Source: Porodaedalea pini (taxonomy: Eukaryota; Basidiomycota; Agaricomycetes; Hymenochaetales; Hymenochaetaceae). From it: DNA of 64,000 bases. Where the stretch lies: NCBI GenBank assembly GCA_002794775.1, contig NBAY01000073.1, forward strand, positions 124,001 through 188,000, in the 5' to 3' direction. The stretch's first letter is position 1. Every line of letters begins with the position of its first letter. This document shows positions 1-12,494 of this stretch, in pieces. A program made the position numbers and the translations under genes. The notes below the pieces were generated by a model. The model was not told the origin of the DNA. It saw only the letters and a list, made by a program, of their open reading frames with translations, and did not search any database.

Positions 1-145
1 ATCGTTGCGCACGAGACGCCAACGACGCCCTACGACACTCTACGACACCTTTCCATTCTATAACGACGCCGGCGCTGGTCAGTGACACGTCTTTGACGTC
101 GAGACCATAACCATCTGACACTGCCCACCCGACAGCCGCGACGAG

Positions 146-3006
146 ATGCAACCCTCACAAATGGCGATCGAACGTGAATTCGAGGCTTTGCGCGACATTA
201 GGCGTCGCTCGTCCTCCCAGGGCGGTCCCGGCTCCCTCATCCTGGACCCTGACCTGCCCGCAGAGCAGCCGACATCCACACCGCCGCTGTCACCCCAGGC
301 ATGGGCGGCGACGGACAGCCCGAAGACCCCCGTACGTGGGCAGGAGGATGATGCCAGTAGCGCCGAGAGCGGCGCTGGCGCGGACGATCCCTTCCATCTC
401 TTCTGGGTCCCGGCGCACCTGCATCCCGAGCTCGCGCCTGGTGAGTTCCGCGCGTTTCTGAAAGAGCACGCCCATGCGCCCGCAGAAGGCGCCGGGGCGA
501 CACCGCTCGGTCGGTCGAACTCGTCCGCCTCTGGCTTGGGGCGAAAATCGTCGATGCTCAGTAGACAGTACAAGCCACGCCCTAATGATGGCGTGGAGGA
601 AGAGCACGTCGTGCCTCTGCGAAGGAACAAAAGTATATTTACGAACGAGGGGCCGCAGCTCACCATCAGCGACCTACAGAAGCTTGAGGAGCTCGCAGAC
701 GAGGCATCGAAGAGCGAGGACCCGACGAAGCTGCGCAGGATTCTTCGCAGGAGCATGAGCCTTAATGTTGCACCTTCCTGTAAGCAGCTAGTCTGAAATA
801 TTTTTTCGTTCGAGGCCGGGCGCTGACTGGGAGCTTATGGGCACTGTGCTCGTTAATAGTCCTCGACCAGATGGACGATGTGCCTGATTCTACGGATGAA
901 GCTGATGCTCCCATTATCGTACCTCCGCCTAATCAAATATTGCGGCGTACTGCTCGTACAAAGATCCGAAAGCCAAATCTATCGGGAGACGGAGGTGGCC
1001 ATCGATTCCCTGCCACTCGACGCAAATCTGCCGGTCGTGCAAACTCCACCGACAATGTCACAAGCCCGACAGATGGGTCTTCAAGCGGTCATGGAGAGAT
1101 TGAACCGGTTCCGATTCCTCCTGTACCCACTCGCAGGCGTACACTAGAGTCGAACGAGCCACTTGACAACAGACGCCTTACATACACAGAAGAAACCTCA
1201 ATCTATGATGCTTATGCAGACAGTCCAGAAGACGATAGGCCGCCTTCTCCTCCGGCCATCCCTGAGCCACCCGCTCGTATTGTTGTCGAAACACCGCCTG
1301 CTCCGCCTGCTCCACCCCCTTCTATTCCCGAACCAGTTTTGTCTCCCCAACAGCTTCATCTGCAGTCGTCCTCCACACCTGTTCTCCATCAACCCCAGCC
1401 TCAAAGACTACTTTCGCCCCAACAGGAGCAATTGCAGCAGCCCTCACGCAGTCCATCTCCAGATACAGCTTCCTCGTCCTTTGAAATCCCGCGTCCTGAT
1501 TCTCGTTCTTCCGTGACCTCTGAAGCGCCTTCGCACCATAGTATATCTTCGACTGCTGCTGACAAGCGGAAGGATAAAGATAAGAAGAGTCTCTGGAGGA
1601 AAGTTGGTGGGAGTGCTGATAAGGGTTCGAAGAAGAACGGGAAGGAGAAGGAAAAGGAGAAAGACAAAGACAAAGACAAAGACAGCAGTTTCTTCGGCTC
1701 TCTCTTTGGCGGCGGAAAGAAGAAGCAGGAGGAGACTGCACCGAGCAATCTGGGGGGCGGGGCTGGCCCGGCTACTGCTGCGGCGCTTTTAGGCGCTTCC
1801 AAATCCAACAACAAAGCCTATTCACCATCAATATCCCCCCAGCTCGGAAACCCTTACGCCCGGTACCCGATTCATGTCGAACGTGCAGTATACAGGCTCA
1901 GTCACATTAAGCTTGCGAACCCGCGGCGGCCTCTTTACGAACAGGTCTTGATCAGTAATCTCATGTTTTGGTACCTCGGTGTTATCAACAAGTCGCATCA
2001 GGGCCCCGGTCAGATTCAGAATCAGCAAACTCAAAGTCAGCCTGGCGGAGCCCAGCCTGCACAGGGGCTGGGGGTGGGACAAGATGGTACACAGACGCCT
2101 CCGTCAACGGGGTTGGAGAAGGAGCATTTAGAGAGGGAGCAGAGGGAGCAAGAAGAGCGGGAGAAGGCGGAGAGGGAGCGTGTGGAGGCAAGGGAGAAGA
2201 TGGAGCAGCGGCGCGAGCCTCGACGGGGGAGTCTGACGAAGCCTTCGTCCGGAGGAGGTTCAGCATCCGGCGGGCGTCATGCGGAGATGCCCGTCAAGGG
2301 CCCGCAGTATCATCTGCAGAGCCAGGTCATCGAACAGGAATATGGCGGTGTGCCGGGACCAGCGCCGGTCGCGCGGACGTCTTCTGCGCCGCCGCCGAGT
2401 TTGGGGCCGCCGCAAGGTTATAATGGCGGGTATTCGCCACGTGCACAGACCGCACAGCCGCCGAAGCAGCAACAGCAACAGATGTATGCGCAGCCGAACG
2501 GAAACCAGAATTACTATTATGGCCGATCGGCAAGTGTGGACTTCACGGGCGCTTCTCCCGCGTCGTCTTCAACCAACCTACCCCCTGGTGCCATGCCTCC
2601 GCTTCCGACGAACGATCAAGCATGGCTGGCTTCACAGGCCCCCGGCAATACCTCCCCACGAAGTCAGTCACCATCGCATGGATATTCTCAAGGCTCCGAC
2701 TACTCGTATAGCCAGCAATCTCCTCGTACTTCACGCTCTCATCCACCCAACCATATGAACTCCAATTATGACTGGGGGCGCAATGGAGACTTGCTAGGCG
2801 CGAAGACACCGACACGTTCGTTATCTGCGAACGCTGCTGCACCTGTACCAGCTCACGGACACCATGGACATCATGGGCATCCTCACCATGGCGGACTCAA
2901 GAAGAAAGTCGCAAGTGCGAGTGCCGTGCCTCCCGATAGACGCCAACGGACAAGCGAAGATGAAGATGTTCCGCTCGCAATGTGGCAGGCGCAGCGTCGT
3001 AAATGA
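146..3006 (+). CDS. Zds-family regulator of PP2A and cell polarity
   Basis: Two exons, 146-779 and 860-3006, give 926 residues. The intron is 780-859; this acceptor, not the later AG before 871, keeps the frame. An in-frame TGA at 83 supports the ATG at 146. Around residue 80 lies DPFHLFWVPAHLHPELAP, like the conserved N-terminal block of Zds proteins. Residues about 547-590 match the Zds C-terminal domain, with core YPIHVERAVYRLSHIKLANP. A lysine/aspartate-rich charged stretch precedes it, and more than 300 residues rich in Gln, Pro, Ser and His follow, so the domain is less terminal than in yeast. In yeast, Zds1/Zds2 bind the PP2A subunit Cdc55 and act in polarity, mitotic entry and exit. 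Family assignment is strong; function here is inferred from the family. Confidence 0.88.
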
Positions 3007-3696
3007 CAGTCGTCCATTTCTCTTCCGTTTCTCCTTTTTTCTCTCTCATTCATTCTGGTCGACTCCTGCATGCCTTCCCCTCATCCTTTTCCAATCTCAT
3101 CCATTTAAGGCCCCGAAGCGTCTATTCGCTCTTCACCCGCTCGCATTGTCTCGGTCATGTCGTGTTAACCCAGTGCATGTTTCTCTTTTCGTTCTTTCAA
3201 TGCTTTCTCAAGTTTACTTTGTCGACATTCGTGTTTGGCAATCATCCCTGGACCTGGACTCACCGTTATGCTTGGCACTTGTGCAAGCCTACTTTCAAAT
3301 CGTAATGTGTGGTCGGACACTAGTTGCGTGCGCATGCTATCGACGCGTTGTATTCCATGCTGTATGAGACGATGAGCTGGAGACCATAGATAACTAGCGG
3401 TGCGAACGCGGCGATTAAAGATAGACTATACGAATATATTTTTCCAGTGAGAGCATGATACACGCTAGCGTGGCTAGAAGGCATTTATTAATAACACTCC
3501 GTTACTCACTGATATTGGCTCTCTGTATTATACAACTATATTTTCTTCAGGTTCGGGTGCGATGCTACAATTACATGGTTTTGTGTAGACAATCGGAACA
3601 AATCGTGTATATGAAAAATCCCAGGCAGTGTCCGAGAGTCATAAGTTAGGGGGCAGGAATGCCGCCGATGAGAGCGGGCCGGGGCAGGTATCAGGC
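3007..3696. other. Intergenic region between converging genes
   Basis: This holds the T- and C-rich 3' flank of the Zds gene and the 3' flank of the COX8-like gene on the other strand. I see no further gene. Confidence 0.6.
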
Positions 3697-4056
3697 TCAG
3701 TGCCCACTTTTTATCCTGCAATGTTGGCGCTGTATGAGTAAAGGGAAGCTATAGGGAACCACGGAATACTCACAGTTGGTACTTCACCACGAGGAAGGGC
3801 GCAGAGAGCAGCGTGCCTACGAGCGTGAAATAGACGAGCGTGAAGCCGCGCTTGTTGGTATAGGCGAAGGGCATGTTCTGACATCGGAAGTAGATTAGCA
3901 ATACTGTTAGACAGAGGGGTCATACGAGTAAAGACGTACATGGCCCACGACGTTGTCGACATGGATGCCACGAACGTGTCTGACGGCCATTCCTCCCCGT
4001 CCTACCATCGTGGGTGCGGCGCGGGGGAGCACAGTGGCGGCGCGAAGCAGCGACAT
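3697..4056 (-). CDS. COX8: Cytochrome c oxidase small subunit (COX8/COX7c family)
   Basis: Three exons on the minus strand (4056-3940, 3877-3774, 3715-3697) give 79 residues. The N-terminus is basic, with arginines and no acidic residues before about residue 34, as in a mitochondrial presequence. The mature part has the family signature: a short HVDNVVGHNMPFAYTNK segment, then one transmembrane helix ending FLVVKYQL. Such subunits are single-pass proteins of the inner-membrane complex IV. If the last intron is not removed, translation stops at once after KYQL (TGA overlapping the GTGAGT donor); splicing adds IKSGH, which looks more like the usual charged tail. Length is normal for a precursor of this family. 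Confidence 0.82.
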
Positions 4057-5400
4057 TGTGTATAGAGGGTGACGTTGACGATGAGAAGAAGGGGTTGTAG
4101 AAGAGCTGGGCGCGCGCTAGTGTGCAATTGCTTCTGCTGAAAGTCAGTTGCAGCTTGTATGCTCCATTTTATACCCCCATCTGATTATCATCTGAACCAT
4201 TTCAAAGAGAATGCAGACGGCGGTTTCTTTCGGGAGTCGATCACCCGACTATACACGGCCTGTTAATTTTCCTTTACAGGCAACCATGGGCACTCTCGGA
4301 TGCAGAGCGCTCAAGAATCGGATCTGCTGAATGTGTCGGATGACTATTTAGGCCCATTTAGCACAATAATCGGAAGGTGTCGTCTGATGTAGGGCTTGAA
4401 CCGCTCCGCAGTGTCAGCGTGCTCTGCGACTCGGAAAGGACTGCTCCGATATTCAACGCCTTTCAGCAAAGGCGCGACAAGATGACCAAATTGGCAAGAA
4501 AACTCTGTAGCTTACTAGTAGACTGAAAGGGGGGAGAGATACTTCGAAAATAGAGGTGCGGAGAGGCGAGGAAGTCGAAGGCTTACGTATGCGATCAAAG
4601 GTAATGCCAAATAGGACCAAATACGTGTAGCGACGAGCTGCTCCATTGTGGGCTATCTCACTATACTTGCATGTCTCATGGTTCGATATATCCACGGTGT
4701 TGATGGCATTCTCCAATGTTTCTTAGTCTTCTCGGATACTGTGGAATAATGGCTTTGTTAACGCCGCTCAAATGGCTTTCCGGTTTCTGTTGTAACTTGA
4801 GAAGCCTCATCATCGCCAATGAATACATTATACAAGGCTCTCATGCTCAGTTGTGCTGCCGTACATTTGAATCACGATCCCTGGGCCTGCGCTGGCAGCG
4901 CTGCGGTATGGTCAACGTGACGCGCATGCTCTGTTTCAATACATCAGTGATGAGTGAACGATCTCCTTTACGCACTTCAGGGGGGTTTGTGCTCATCTGC
5001 GTCTTCCCCTCACTCCCCGAAGCATCCGATATCTAAAGGAACTCGGATGTTAATTTAGCCTAATCGACCTTCGTGTCGAGGTCAAGAGCGCTCGATTGGA
5101 TATCTCCAACTTGAATACACCTCCATTAGTACGCCGCAACAGCCCCTATGGAATCAATTGCAGTGAGCATAAGAACGTGATCTCGCTAACGTCTTGGCTC
5201 CAGTATTCTATCATAAACGCTATTATTAGGCCGCAAACCTGCTTGCCGCCGTAATTAGTCCGCACATCAAAGGTCGTACCGAATGGTGTGTGCGATATCG
5301 GTTTATTTGAGCTGGGTCTCTTGACTTAAGTACACCAGCGGGCTCTACTCTGCGGCGGCGACACTATTAACCGCTGCTCTTTGATTTTATCTGGCAGGAC
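4057..5400. other. Intergenic region, 1.3 kb
   Basis: This separates two divergently transcribed genes (COX8-like on minus, surface protein on plus). Short open frames exist on both strands, but none has a recognisable domain or a convincing exon structure. Probably promoter sequence for both neighbours. Confidence 0.5.
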
Positions 5401-6668
5401 ATGAAGCTCTCCGTTCTCCTCTCCATTTATGCTTGGAATATTTTGCACAATACGTTATCTGTCTCTTCACAGTCCATCTCCTCTCTTGCAACAGCATCTC
5501 TTCCGCAAAATATAACCGTGGGGTCTAATGTTCCTTGCTCGAGGGGTAGCTGTTCTGCCCCTGCGACGCAATTGTGCCTGCCCTCTGGAGTTGGATGCTG
5601 TCAAGCATCGTACCGTTCAAGCGGTGACTCCTGCTGCTGTACGCCTTCTGTCGATTAGTGTATCTCCAATTTCCCTTCTCAACGATGCAGGTAGATGCAC
5701 CATCAAGTGTGTCCTTAGGCACCAGAGCCAGCAGCCAGCCATTCTGCTCCCCAAGTAGCTCAGGTCTTACAACAACTCCCAGTTCACCCGTTCAGAATTC
5801 CATACCTATCACCAGCGGTCCGCCCCTAACATACCCTTCGTCCGGATCAAGCATCACCCCGTCCTTGTCGGTTCACTCACATGCTCCGCCACTTACCAGC
5901 ACCAGCACAGCATCTCCTAGTAACCCCACAACATCTGCATTCGCGTCCCCACCACCTGCAGCGGCACCCGGGACAACGAACATCACCATCAGCGCCTTTG
6001 ACCCGCGCATCGCATACACGTCCGGCGACTGGGTAAACTCCTCCGCGTGCTCCGGGCTGAGCAGGAGCACAACGCAGGTGGGGTCGAGATTGGTGTTCCA
6101 GTTCGTTGGGAGTGCAGTGTATATGCGGACTAAACTCGCCCCAGCTCCGACCGATGGAACGCTTAATGTCACGCTTGATGGGTCGAGCGTTGACGTCGAT
6201 TTGGAGCGTGGAGATGCGGAGGCTGAGGCGCTTGACTGCGTAATGGCGTGGTCCGCGCGAGGCCTTGAGGACGGCCCGCATACGGTTGAGATAGCGCTCA
6301 TAGGCCAAGGTCCCAATGCAAGTGTCGGAACACCTAGTGCCACTAGCACAGCCCGGCACAACGACGTCGAAGGCAGCGCGGTATTCGTACTAAGCCAGTT
6401 CTTGTACGTGCGTCTCTGTGCATCTCTGAAGTATAACATTTTCAGCTAACTAACTCACTTACTTTGACTTCCCACTCTCGGTTTAAGAATAACGCAACTT
6501 GAGAATAGCACGGGTGTGAGCGCCTCGGTGTCTACCTCGGCGACGTCGACTGCGAGTCTCCAGCCGTCGAGCCCTGTCTTGACTGGCTCCGCCACGAATG
6601 GAATCGTACGGATCTCAGGCCGGATAGTAATCGTAATCTGTACGCTCTGGCACCTTGCGTCTAGATAG
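5401..6668 (+). CDS. Secreted Ser/Thr-rich surface protein with beta-sandwich-like domain
   Basis: Three exons (5401-5638, 5719-6403, 6488-6668) give 367 residues. Residues 1-24 form a signal peptide. A short Cys-rich module follows, with CC, CCC and spaced cysteines at about 45-90; the first intron splits a Cys codon in it. A Pro/Ser/Thr-rich stalk comes next. Then comes a domain opening with DPRIAYTSGDW and containing GSRLVFQFVGSAVYM, the pattern of a jelly-roll-like extracellular module common in Agaricomycete membrane proteins. After a second Ser/Thr stretch the protein ends in a hydrophobic segment (IVRISGRIVIVICTLWHLAS), so it may be GPI-anchored or tail-anchored outside the cell. An alternative acceptor at 6446 would end translation early and lose that tail. 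No enzymatic function is visible. Confidence 0.7.
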
Positions 6669-6873
6669 ACAATCGAGCGCAACATTTAGTTGGATTGTGG
6701 GCCGTTTGAATTGGCTGATACCGTTACAAGTACAACCAAATGGCCCGCGCAATGTACCCAATAGCGAAAACAACATGGCGTGGCATTTGAGGCATTAAGA
6801 CCTTTCCTTTCCTTTGAGCTAGAGAAAGTTGTGGACAATTAATCACGTATTGTAAAAAGAGACGAGAAACTAA

Positions 6874-7927
6874 CTATACCGGCGTATCTACAATAATCTT
6901 GTCATCATCAAGCCTGTTGAGATCATACACTCTCTGGCCTTCTTCGTCGAAATATACCGTCCTCAATGCGCCTGTCCAGCGCACGCATTAAACCTCAGGC
7001 AGCATATTCGCCAGTGCCATCGAAAATATCGCTTCTCTGTGCAGCACGATACTTATTATCAGGATACTGCTGCAGATAAGGCGCGCAGACTTTGAAATCG
7101 CATCACTCTGCCGCTTGTGATCTTCGTTGCGGGTATGACGTGCACGGGTGAGGCTTTCGAAAGATGTGAGTGTGACGTGCCAGACGTTGGAACTTGGCAA
7201 GGCTTTCTCTTGACTTGTCAATGAAGAGAGGCAATATTTCTTCCTGAAGAGCATTATCAGAGACAGCTCATGCCTGAAATAGAGATGTATGGCTATATGC
7301 TCGTATAGCTCAGATCATACATCGAGGGATCCAAGGAGTCCAAAGCAATTTGTCTTGCTCACGTCGCCCGAACTGTCTGCCGGACGGGCCATCGAAAGCC
7401 GCAATTCGATAAGATTTGGAAAATCAAGCTTGAGGAGAGAAAAATCCTCAGAGAGACAGGTAAGGTCGGGGCGGCGTGGGTTGCACACATGCGGAGACAT
7501 CTGGAAGCCGGCCAGCAAGAAGTTGAGGCTGATAGCCACTGCCATCGACTCCAGTTTGGCGAAGCGCGGAGAGTGCAGGAAGAGTTTTCCCATAGGTATC
7601 TTCGATGCATCTCCCTGTGTTTCCAGATGCCTAACGTGTTGCGGAAGAAAGACGTTGTACTCAGTGCATTCGAAGACGCGTAAAACACGGAGCGACAGTT
7701 GACCTGACATGCTCTGCCGGAAACACGATCTCCAGATGTCCCAGGCGTCTCCAACGACCATACTCTTATCACGCATGCTTGGCTAGAGCACGGACGTTGC
7801 GGGAGGCATTCTTGAACCCTTCGATGGGCGCGAATTGTCACGGAAAGAAGGTATCTGGATTCCAGTCGGGGGATGCATATCTAGAGTTCGTTAGGGAGCT
7901 TGAGCGTCTTCTGGACCACGAACGACA
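6874..7927 (-). pseudogene. Decayed F-box-like/LRR-like gene
   Basis: On the minus strand, pieces of the F-box-like family at 57.3 and 60.8 kb can be read, but not in one frame. The start MSFVVQKTLKLPNEL hits TAG at 7882-7884. The next recognisable stretch (ASPDWNPDTFFP, then QFAPIEGFKNASRNVRALAK) is in another frame and holds TGA at 7838-7840. The LRR-like middle, including LDFPNLIELRL, is in a third frame (7776-7315). The tail (LANMLPEV, stop, CVRWTGALRTVYFDEEG, ending DTPV) lines up with the C-termini of the two intact paralogs. Normal splicing cannot repair all of these. F-box proteins recruit SCF ubiquitin-ligase substrates; this copy is presumably non-functional. Confidence 0.72.
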
Positions 7928-8953
7928 TTTTACAGCGGTGGAAGGACGGACGATGGATGGCGAATTTGCGTTGGAATCAATCCGTCACGTGGAATCATCA
8001 GCCAATGACAAGACACAGATTGCATGATGCCGATCATACGCATATGGAAGGAGCCTAACAAAGGCTCCGCAAACATGGAATTCTTCCTTAGCTCTCTCTT
8101 GACTACAAGTGCAAGTTGTCTGCAGTCAGCTTTAACAAACAGTCGAACCTCTAAGCACGCTTGCCTACTATTGTACGTCTGTATGAAGGTGCTTGCAGTA
8201 TTCGTGGCGTAGATGCACAGGTATGAGAATATTAATGGTATGCGCCTGCAATTGATCCTTTCACATCGGGCCTATATCCCTGACTGCGAGGGTACTGTGT
8301 CGTCAGGAGATGGACCATTATGTGACTTTCTCGCGGTGAAGCTTCATCGCACATGGCCGTCTCCATTTATGGCCTGGTAGGTATTCTGATGCTCGACACA
8401 CGCGTCGTGAGACGATGCAGCAATCGACAAGGCTAGGTTGAATGGAGATGAGATGGTGCGGACGGTCACCGCGGACTCGGCGGTGACGGAAAGTGCTAAG
8501 GCTGGGACGCACTCTGCAGTCGCCGTGGGTACACGCTGCCTGTGCCAGGCGGTTGTAAGCAGCTTCGAGTTCCTTCTTCCTTATGTCACCGTGGCGCATT
8601 CACGAATTCTTTCTGTTCATACTTTTCACATTAATTTTATTCTTGTTATTTTGTTACTGCCAACTAACGACCTCAGCGGCGCACATAGCCAGGCCAGCCG
8701 TCCGGAGCGCTGACTAGTACTGGCGTTTGGCCGTTTGGTATACAAGAATGGCGATTGGCTGTAAGCATCCGAAAGGGGAAGGCGCAGACGAAGTGAGGAC
8801 CGTCGCGGTCAGGGTCCTTTTCTTTTCCCCCGATTTTCATTTCGTTTTATAAGTACAGGACCGTGACGACGGTTTGGACATGCATCCCACCCTACTCATC
8901 AGCCCCGTCTTCTCTGCTCATCGTTGCCCATCGCACCCATCCGTCCATCCGCG
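7928..8953. other. Intergenic region upstream of the ZIP transporter
   Basis: About 1 kb with no supportable gene. A pyrimidine-rich stretch directly before 8954 looks like the 5' leader of the ZIP transporter. The TATA-like TTTTATAAGTACAGG lies near 8844. Confidence 0.45.
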
Positions 8954-10405
8954 ATGTCGTCCACCCTCGACAGTGTCCCCGCCGCCACCCAGTCCGCCCT
9001 CGATGACGGATCCGCCTCCACCTGTAGCGGCAGCAATAACAGCGACTCCTTTCTCCATCTGCGCATCGCATCGATATTCATCATCATGTTCGGCTCGTCC
9101 TTCGGCGTGTTCTTCCCCGTCATCGCCCGCCGCTCGCGTCTAAGGAACGTCATCCCGACAGCTGTCTTCGAGTGCGCATATGTCTTGCTTTTGTTTACTT
9201 TAATCCATTGGTTTGACGGTGCGACCTCGGCTTAGTTTCGCGAAATACTTTGGGTCGGGTGTCATCATCGCCACTGCCTTCATTCACCTGCTCGATCCCG
9301 CTCTCGACGAGCTTGGGTCCGACTGTCTGACCGGCACTTGGCAGGTTTATGTACGTCCCCTCTGCCCTTCCGGACACGCCGTATTCATGTCGAACCTTTG
9401 ATCTTGATGGCAATGAAGCCCTGGGCCCTCGCACTCTGCATGTTTAGCATATTCTGCATTTTCTTCGTCGAGCTCTTCGCCTTCCGATGGGGGACAGCCA
9501 AACTGCAGAAGCTCGGCGTCTCGTATGGTGAGATTTAGTTTTCGAACGCTCGTTATGTGATGCTGAATGCTGACTTTGTCTGCTTGCTGTAGATGCTCAT
9601 GGGCACGGTAGCGGTGCCTCACATGCCGCACATGGGCCTGAACCCGAGCACGCGCCAATGCCAGAGGCAGAAGCCGATCTGGATGCAGGAGCAGCCTCAA
9701 CAGCTTCACGCGCCAACAGCGACATAGAGAAGAATCCTATCTCGGACGTCCAATCGCATTCAAACGAACAAACCTACGAGCAAGGGTCTAGTCGTGCACA
9801 TGGCCATGACCACGACCATGACCATGGGCACGGGCACGGCGTGATCGACCACGCCGCGCTCCCGCAGATCGTCGGGATTTTTATCCTCGAATTTGGAATC
9901 CTGCTGCACAGCGTACTCATCGGGCTCACCCTCGCAGTCAACACAGACTTCAAGGTCCTCTTCGTCGTCATCGTTTTCCACCGTCAGTCCCGTCTCCCTT
10001 CTCCCATCTGCATCTAAAACTGAAACAAACCATCCTTCGCTAGAAATGTTCGAAGGCCTTGGTCTCGGCTCGCGCCTCGCCTTCCTCAAGCTTCCCGTGC
10101 AGTACAACTACGTCGCATACGTCGCCGGGCTGCTCTACGGACTGACGACGCCCGTCGGGATCGCAGCGGGGCTCGGGGTGCGCTCGTCATACAACCCGGG
10201 CTCTGCGACCGCGTCGGTGGTGTCGGGCGTACTGGATGCGCTGAGCGCGGGCGTGCTCATCTACACCGGCCTCGTCGAGCTGCTTGCGCATGAGTTTCTG
10301 TTCAGCACGGCGATGCGCCAGGCGAGCGATCGCAAGCTTGTGTATGCGTGCACGTGCATGCTCGCTGGCGCAGGGTGCATGGCGCTCCTTGGGCGCTGGG
10401 CGTGA
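8954..10405 (+). CDS. ZIP-family zinc/iron transporter (Zrt-like)
   Basis: Five exons (8954-9171, 9236-9350, 9419-9527, 9593-9982, 10044-10405) give 397 residues; all junctions are in phase with GT-AG ends. The N-terminal helices include FAKYFGSGVIIATAFIHLLDPA, the typical TM2 of fungal Zrt proteins. Between TM3 and TM4 is a long loop with the histidine cluster HGHDHDHDHGHGHG, a likely zinc-sensing or binding segment. TM4 carries HSVLIGLTLAV, followed across an intron by HQMFEGLGLG; these hold the metal-coordinating histidines of the family. The end AHEFLF and a last helix are also typical. It should import zinc (possibly iron) across the plasma membrane. Length and topology are normal; whether it is high- or low-affinity cannot be told. 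Confidence 0.93.
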
Positions 10406-11037
10406 GTTGGTCCGTTGTCAGATGGACGGGCGGACGATGTCTGTTTGGAGTGTACGATGCGGCGCGATACGATATTAGAGGGAGTGCCTCGCTTTTCAAC
10501 GGCGCTTTCGTTTTACTGAAGCCCTTCCGCCACGCTTTGTTTGTTGCAACATCCTACAACTTCCCTATCTTCTTGCATCAGACTCTGCATTCCTATTTCT
10601 ATTCCAGTCCCCAAAAGAAACCAAAGTCTGCTTGTATCGCTACTACCACATCCTCTTCTCCACCCTCCATCTTCGCTTTCCGTTTTCCTAATTTCTGTCA
10701 GAGAGGAATTTTTCTTATGGATTTACACGCGTAAAGACCACTTCTTATATCTTTAGGATCACTTTCTTTTTTCTTCACTCACCATATTTTTCTTCGTTAT
10801 ATTCCGACTCTACATAGTGCATTGTTATAAGTATATAGCTTAACTTCGCGTGAAGTAGACAGGGGATGTAATGTAACCGATAGAAGAGTACATTCAGCAA
10901 TCAGAAAAGAGAAATAGAAAGCAGGGTATACACAATAAGTATCAACTATCCAACTTCCAAGGCGGGGTAAACCAAGAAATTCGTAAAGATAACACTTTCC
11001 TCAAAGGAAATCTCAAACTGAAAAGCACGACGGGCTC
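10406..11037. other. Intergenic region between converging genes
   Basis: Shared 3' flank of the ZIP transporter and the EXPERA-type gene. It is pyrimidine-rich near 10,550-10,800. No gene seen. Confidence 0.6.
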
Positions 11038-11914
11038 CTACTCAGCCTTCACCGCCTTCCTCGCGCGCTCCCTGTCCTCTGCACGCAGCCCACTCGTAAC
11101 GAGCCCGGCGACGCGCACCGACATGTCGACACACATCAGAAGCGGCACAAGCAGGAACGGCACGTAGCTCGCGAGCAACAGCGTGTGCTGCGCGGGCGTG
11201 ATAGTCAAGGGCGCATCCCCCAATGCGATACCGGCGTTCGGCGTGTGGAGTTCCGGCGCGGGGGAGAAGGGATTGAGGAGGGCAGGGGAGACGGGCAGAG
11301 GGGCGAGCGGGGTGCGGAGGATTGTGCTGAGGCACGAGAGCGTCGTCGTTGCAGATGAGGCGGAGTAGATCAGCAGGAGGGGGTAGAGCGTGCGTGAGTC
11401 TGTTCGGAAGATATCTGATATCAGTACGAGTAGGAATGGTCTGAGTCTGGCACGAACCTTTCCAGAGCCCGCGAAGGCCGATGAAGAATACAGGCAGCTG
11501 GAAGACGCTGGGTGAAGAGAAAAGTAAAAATGCGTTAGTCTATGAGAGTCCAAATGAGGATAAGAAGTCCAGTGAGCACGCACGCCTCGAGGATCAAGAA
11601 GCTCTTGAACCACACCCACAGCGCGGGCGGGCCGTTCAGGCCAAAGGCACCGGCGATGACGGGGTCGGCGGACATCTGCAGGTACAGCGTTGGAAGACGC
11701 GCGAGCGGCTCAGGCACGAGCGAGGCCGGGTAGAGCGCCTGGATGTCGACGAGGAACGTCGCGGGAATGTGCATCTATCGTGATTTTAGGGTCACTCAAG
11801 TCGTCAGTCACTTGAAGTTCCTTGGACAACGGTGCATGGAAAGCCTACGAGGAAGAAGATGAAGTAGAGGAGGTCCAGAGGACGAGCGGTCAGCGGGAGA
11901 CGAGTGTGCGACAT
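11038..11914 (-). CDS. EXPERA-domain membrane protein (TMEM97/sigma-2 receptor-like)
   Basis: Four minus-strand exons (11914-11849, 11774-11584, 11507-11458, 11414-11038) give 227 residues, all in phase. The start MSHTRLPLTARPLDLLYFIF and the following HIPATFLVDIQALYP are characteristic of TMEM97-like EXPERA proteins. Further hydrophobic segments include a conserved W-V-W-F-K-SF region, FQLPVFFIGLRGLW, and a last helix near LLLASYVPFLLVPLLM. The tail is charged and lysine-ending. Family members are four-helix proteins of the ER or endosomal membrane linked to sterol handling; that role is family knowledge only. One intron (11457-11415) is only 43 nt. Confidence 0.82.
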
Positions 11915-12494
11915 GATCGATTGTAATTTGTATGTCAAGGTTGAATTCAAACTACTGTAGCCACAAATTTAAAGCGCGACGCGAACACAAACACGCATTC
12001 ACGCACGTGACACACTGACTCGCCGATCAATGGGCTTTCTCTCAAACATGCATCTACAATAATTGAAGTTGAAGAATATTTAGCTCGCTCAGAGTCCAGG
12101 ACCACCACCAGTAATATCAAAAAAGGGATGATGATTCAAATGATCAGACTTTATTTCGGTAGGCACTACGAACTGTTCAAACGATTAAAACCAGGTCAAC
12201 ATTTTCTATAATATTTTTGATATTTACGAGTAAACAAACAGTGACCCGCTCCGGCAGGTAAGAGACACTAATACAACAAGTGCGGGCACACAGGGATGCA
12301 AAAAAATTCAGTACTACTATGCAGAGGACGGGGCACAGCGGAGAGGAAAGACTACGTGCGGATGGCAAGATAGCAATGCGAATGTAAGCAGATAAGTGAC
12401 TGGAGAGCGTGATGTCAAGACAAGACACCGAGACGAAAATGACATGGCAGAGGACTGAACGGACTCGAAAGTGAATAAATAATGAGGATATTCC
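11915..12494. other. Intergenic region, 0.6 kb
   Basis: Promoter of the EXPERA-type gene and 3' flank of the R3H gene, both on minus. A CACGTGAC element lies near 12,005. No gene seen. Confidence 0.5.

Noticed and set aside
79..756. 225-codon open frame on minus opposite the first Zds exon
   Set aside because: It mirrors the GC-rich coding strand and has no domain; the plus strand carries a conserved Zds motif.
7779..8027. 83-codon plus-strand open frame beginning MARARTLREAF
   Set aside because: It is the antisense of the decayed F-box-like gene, whose minus-strand fragments align with paralogs.
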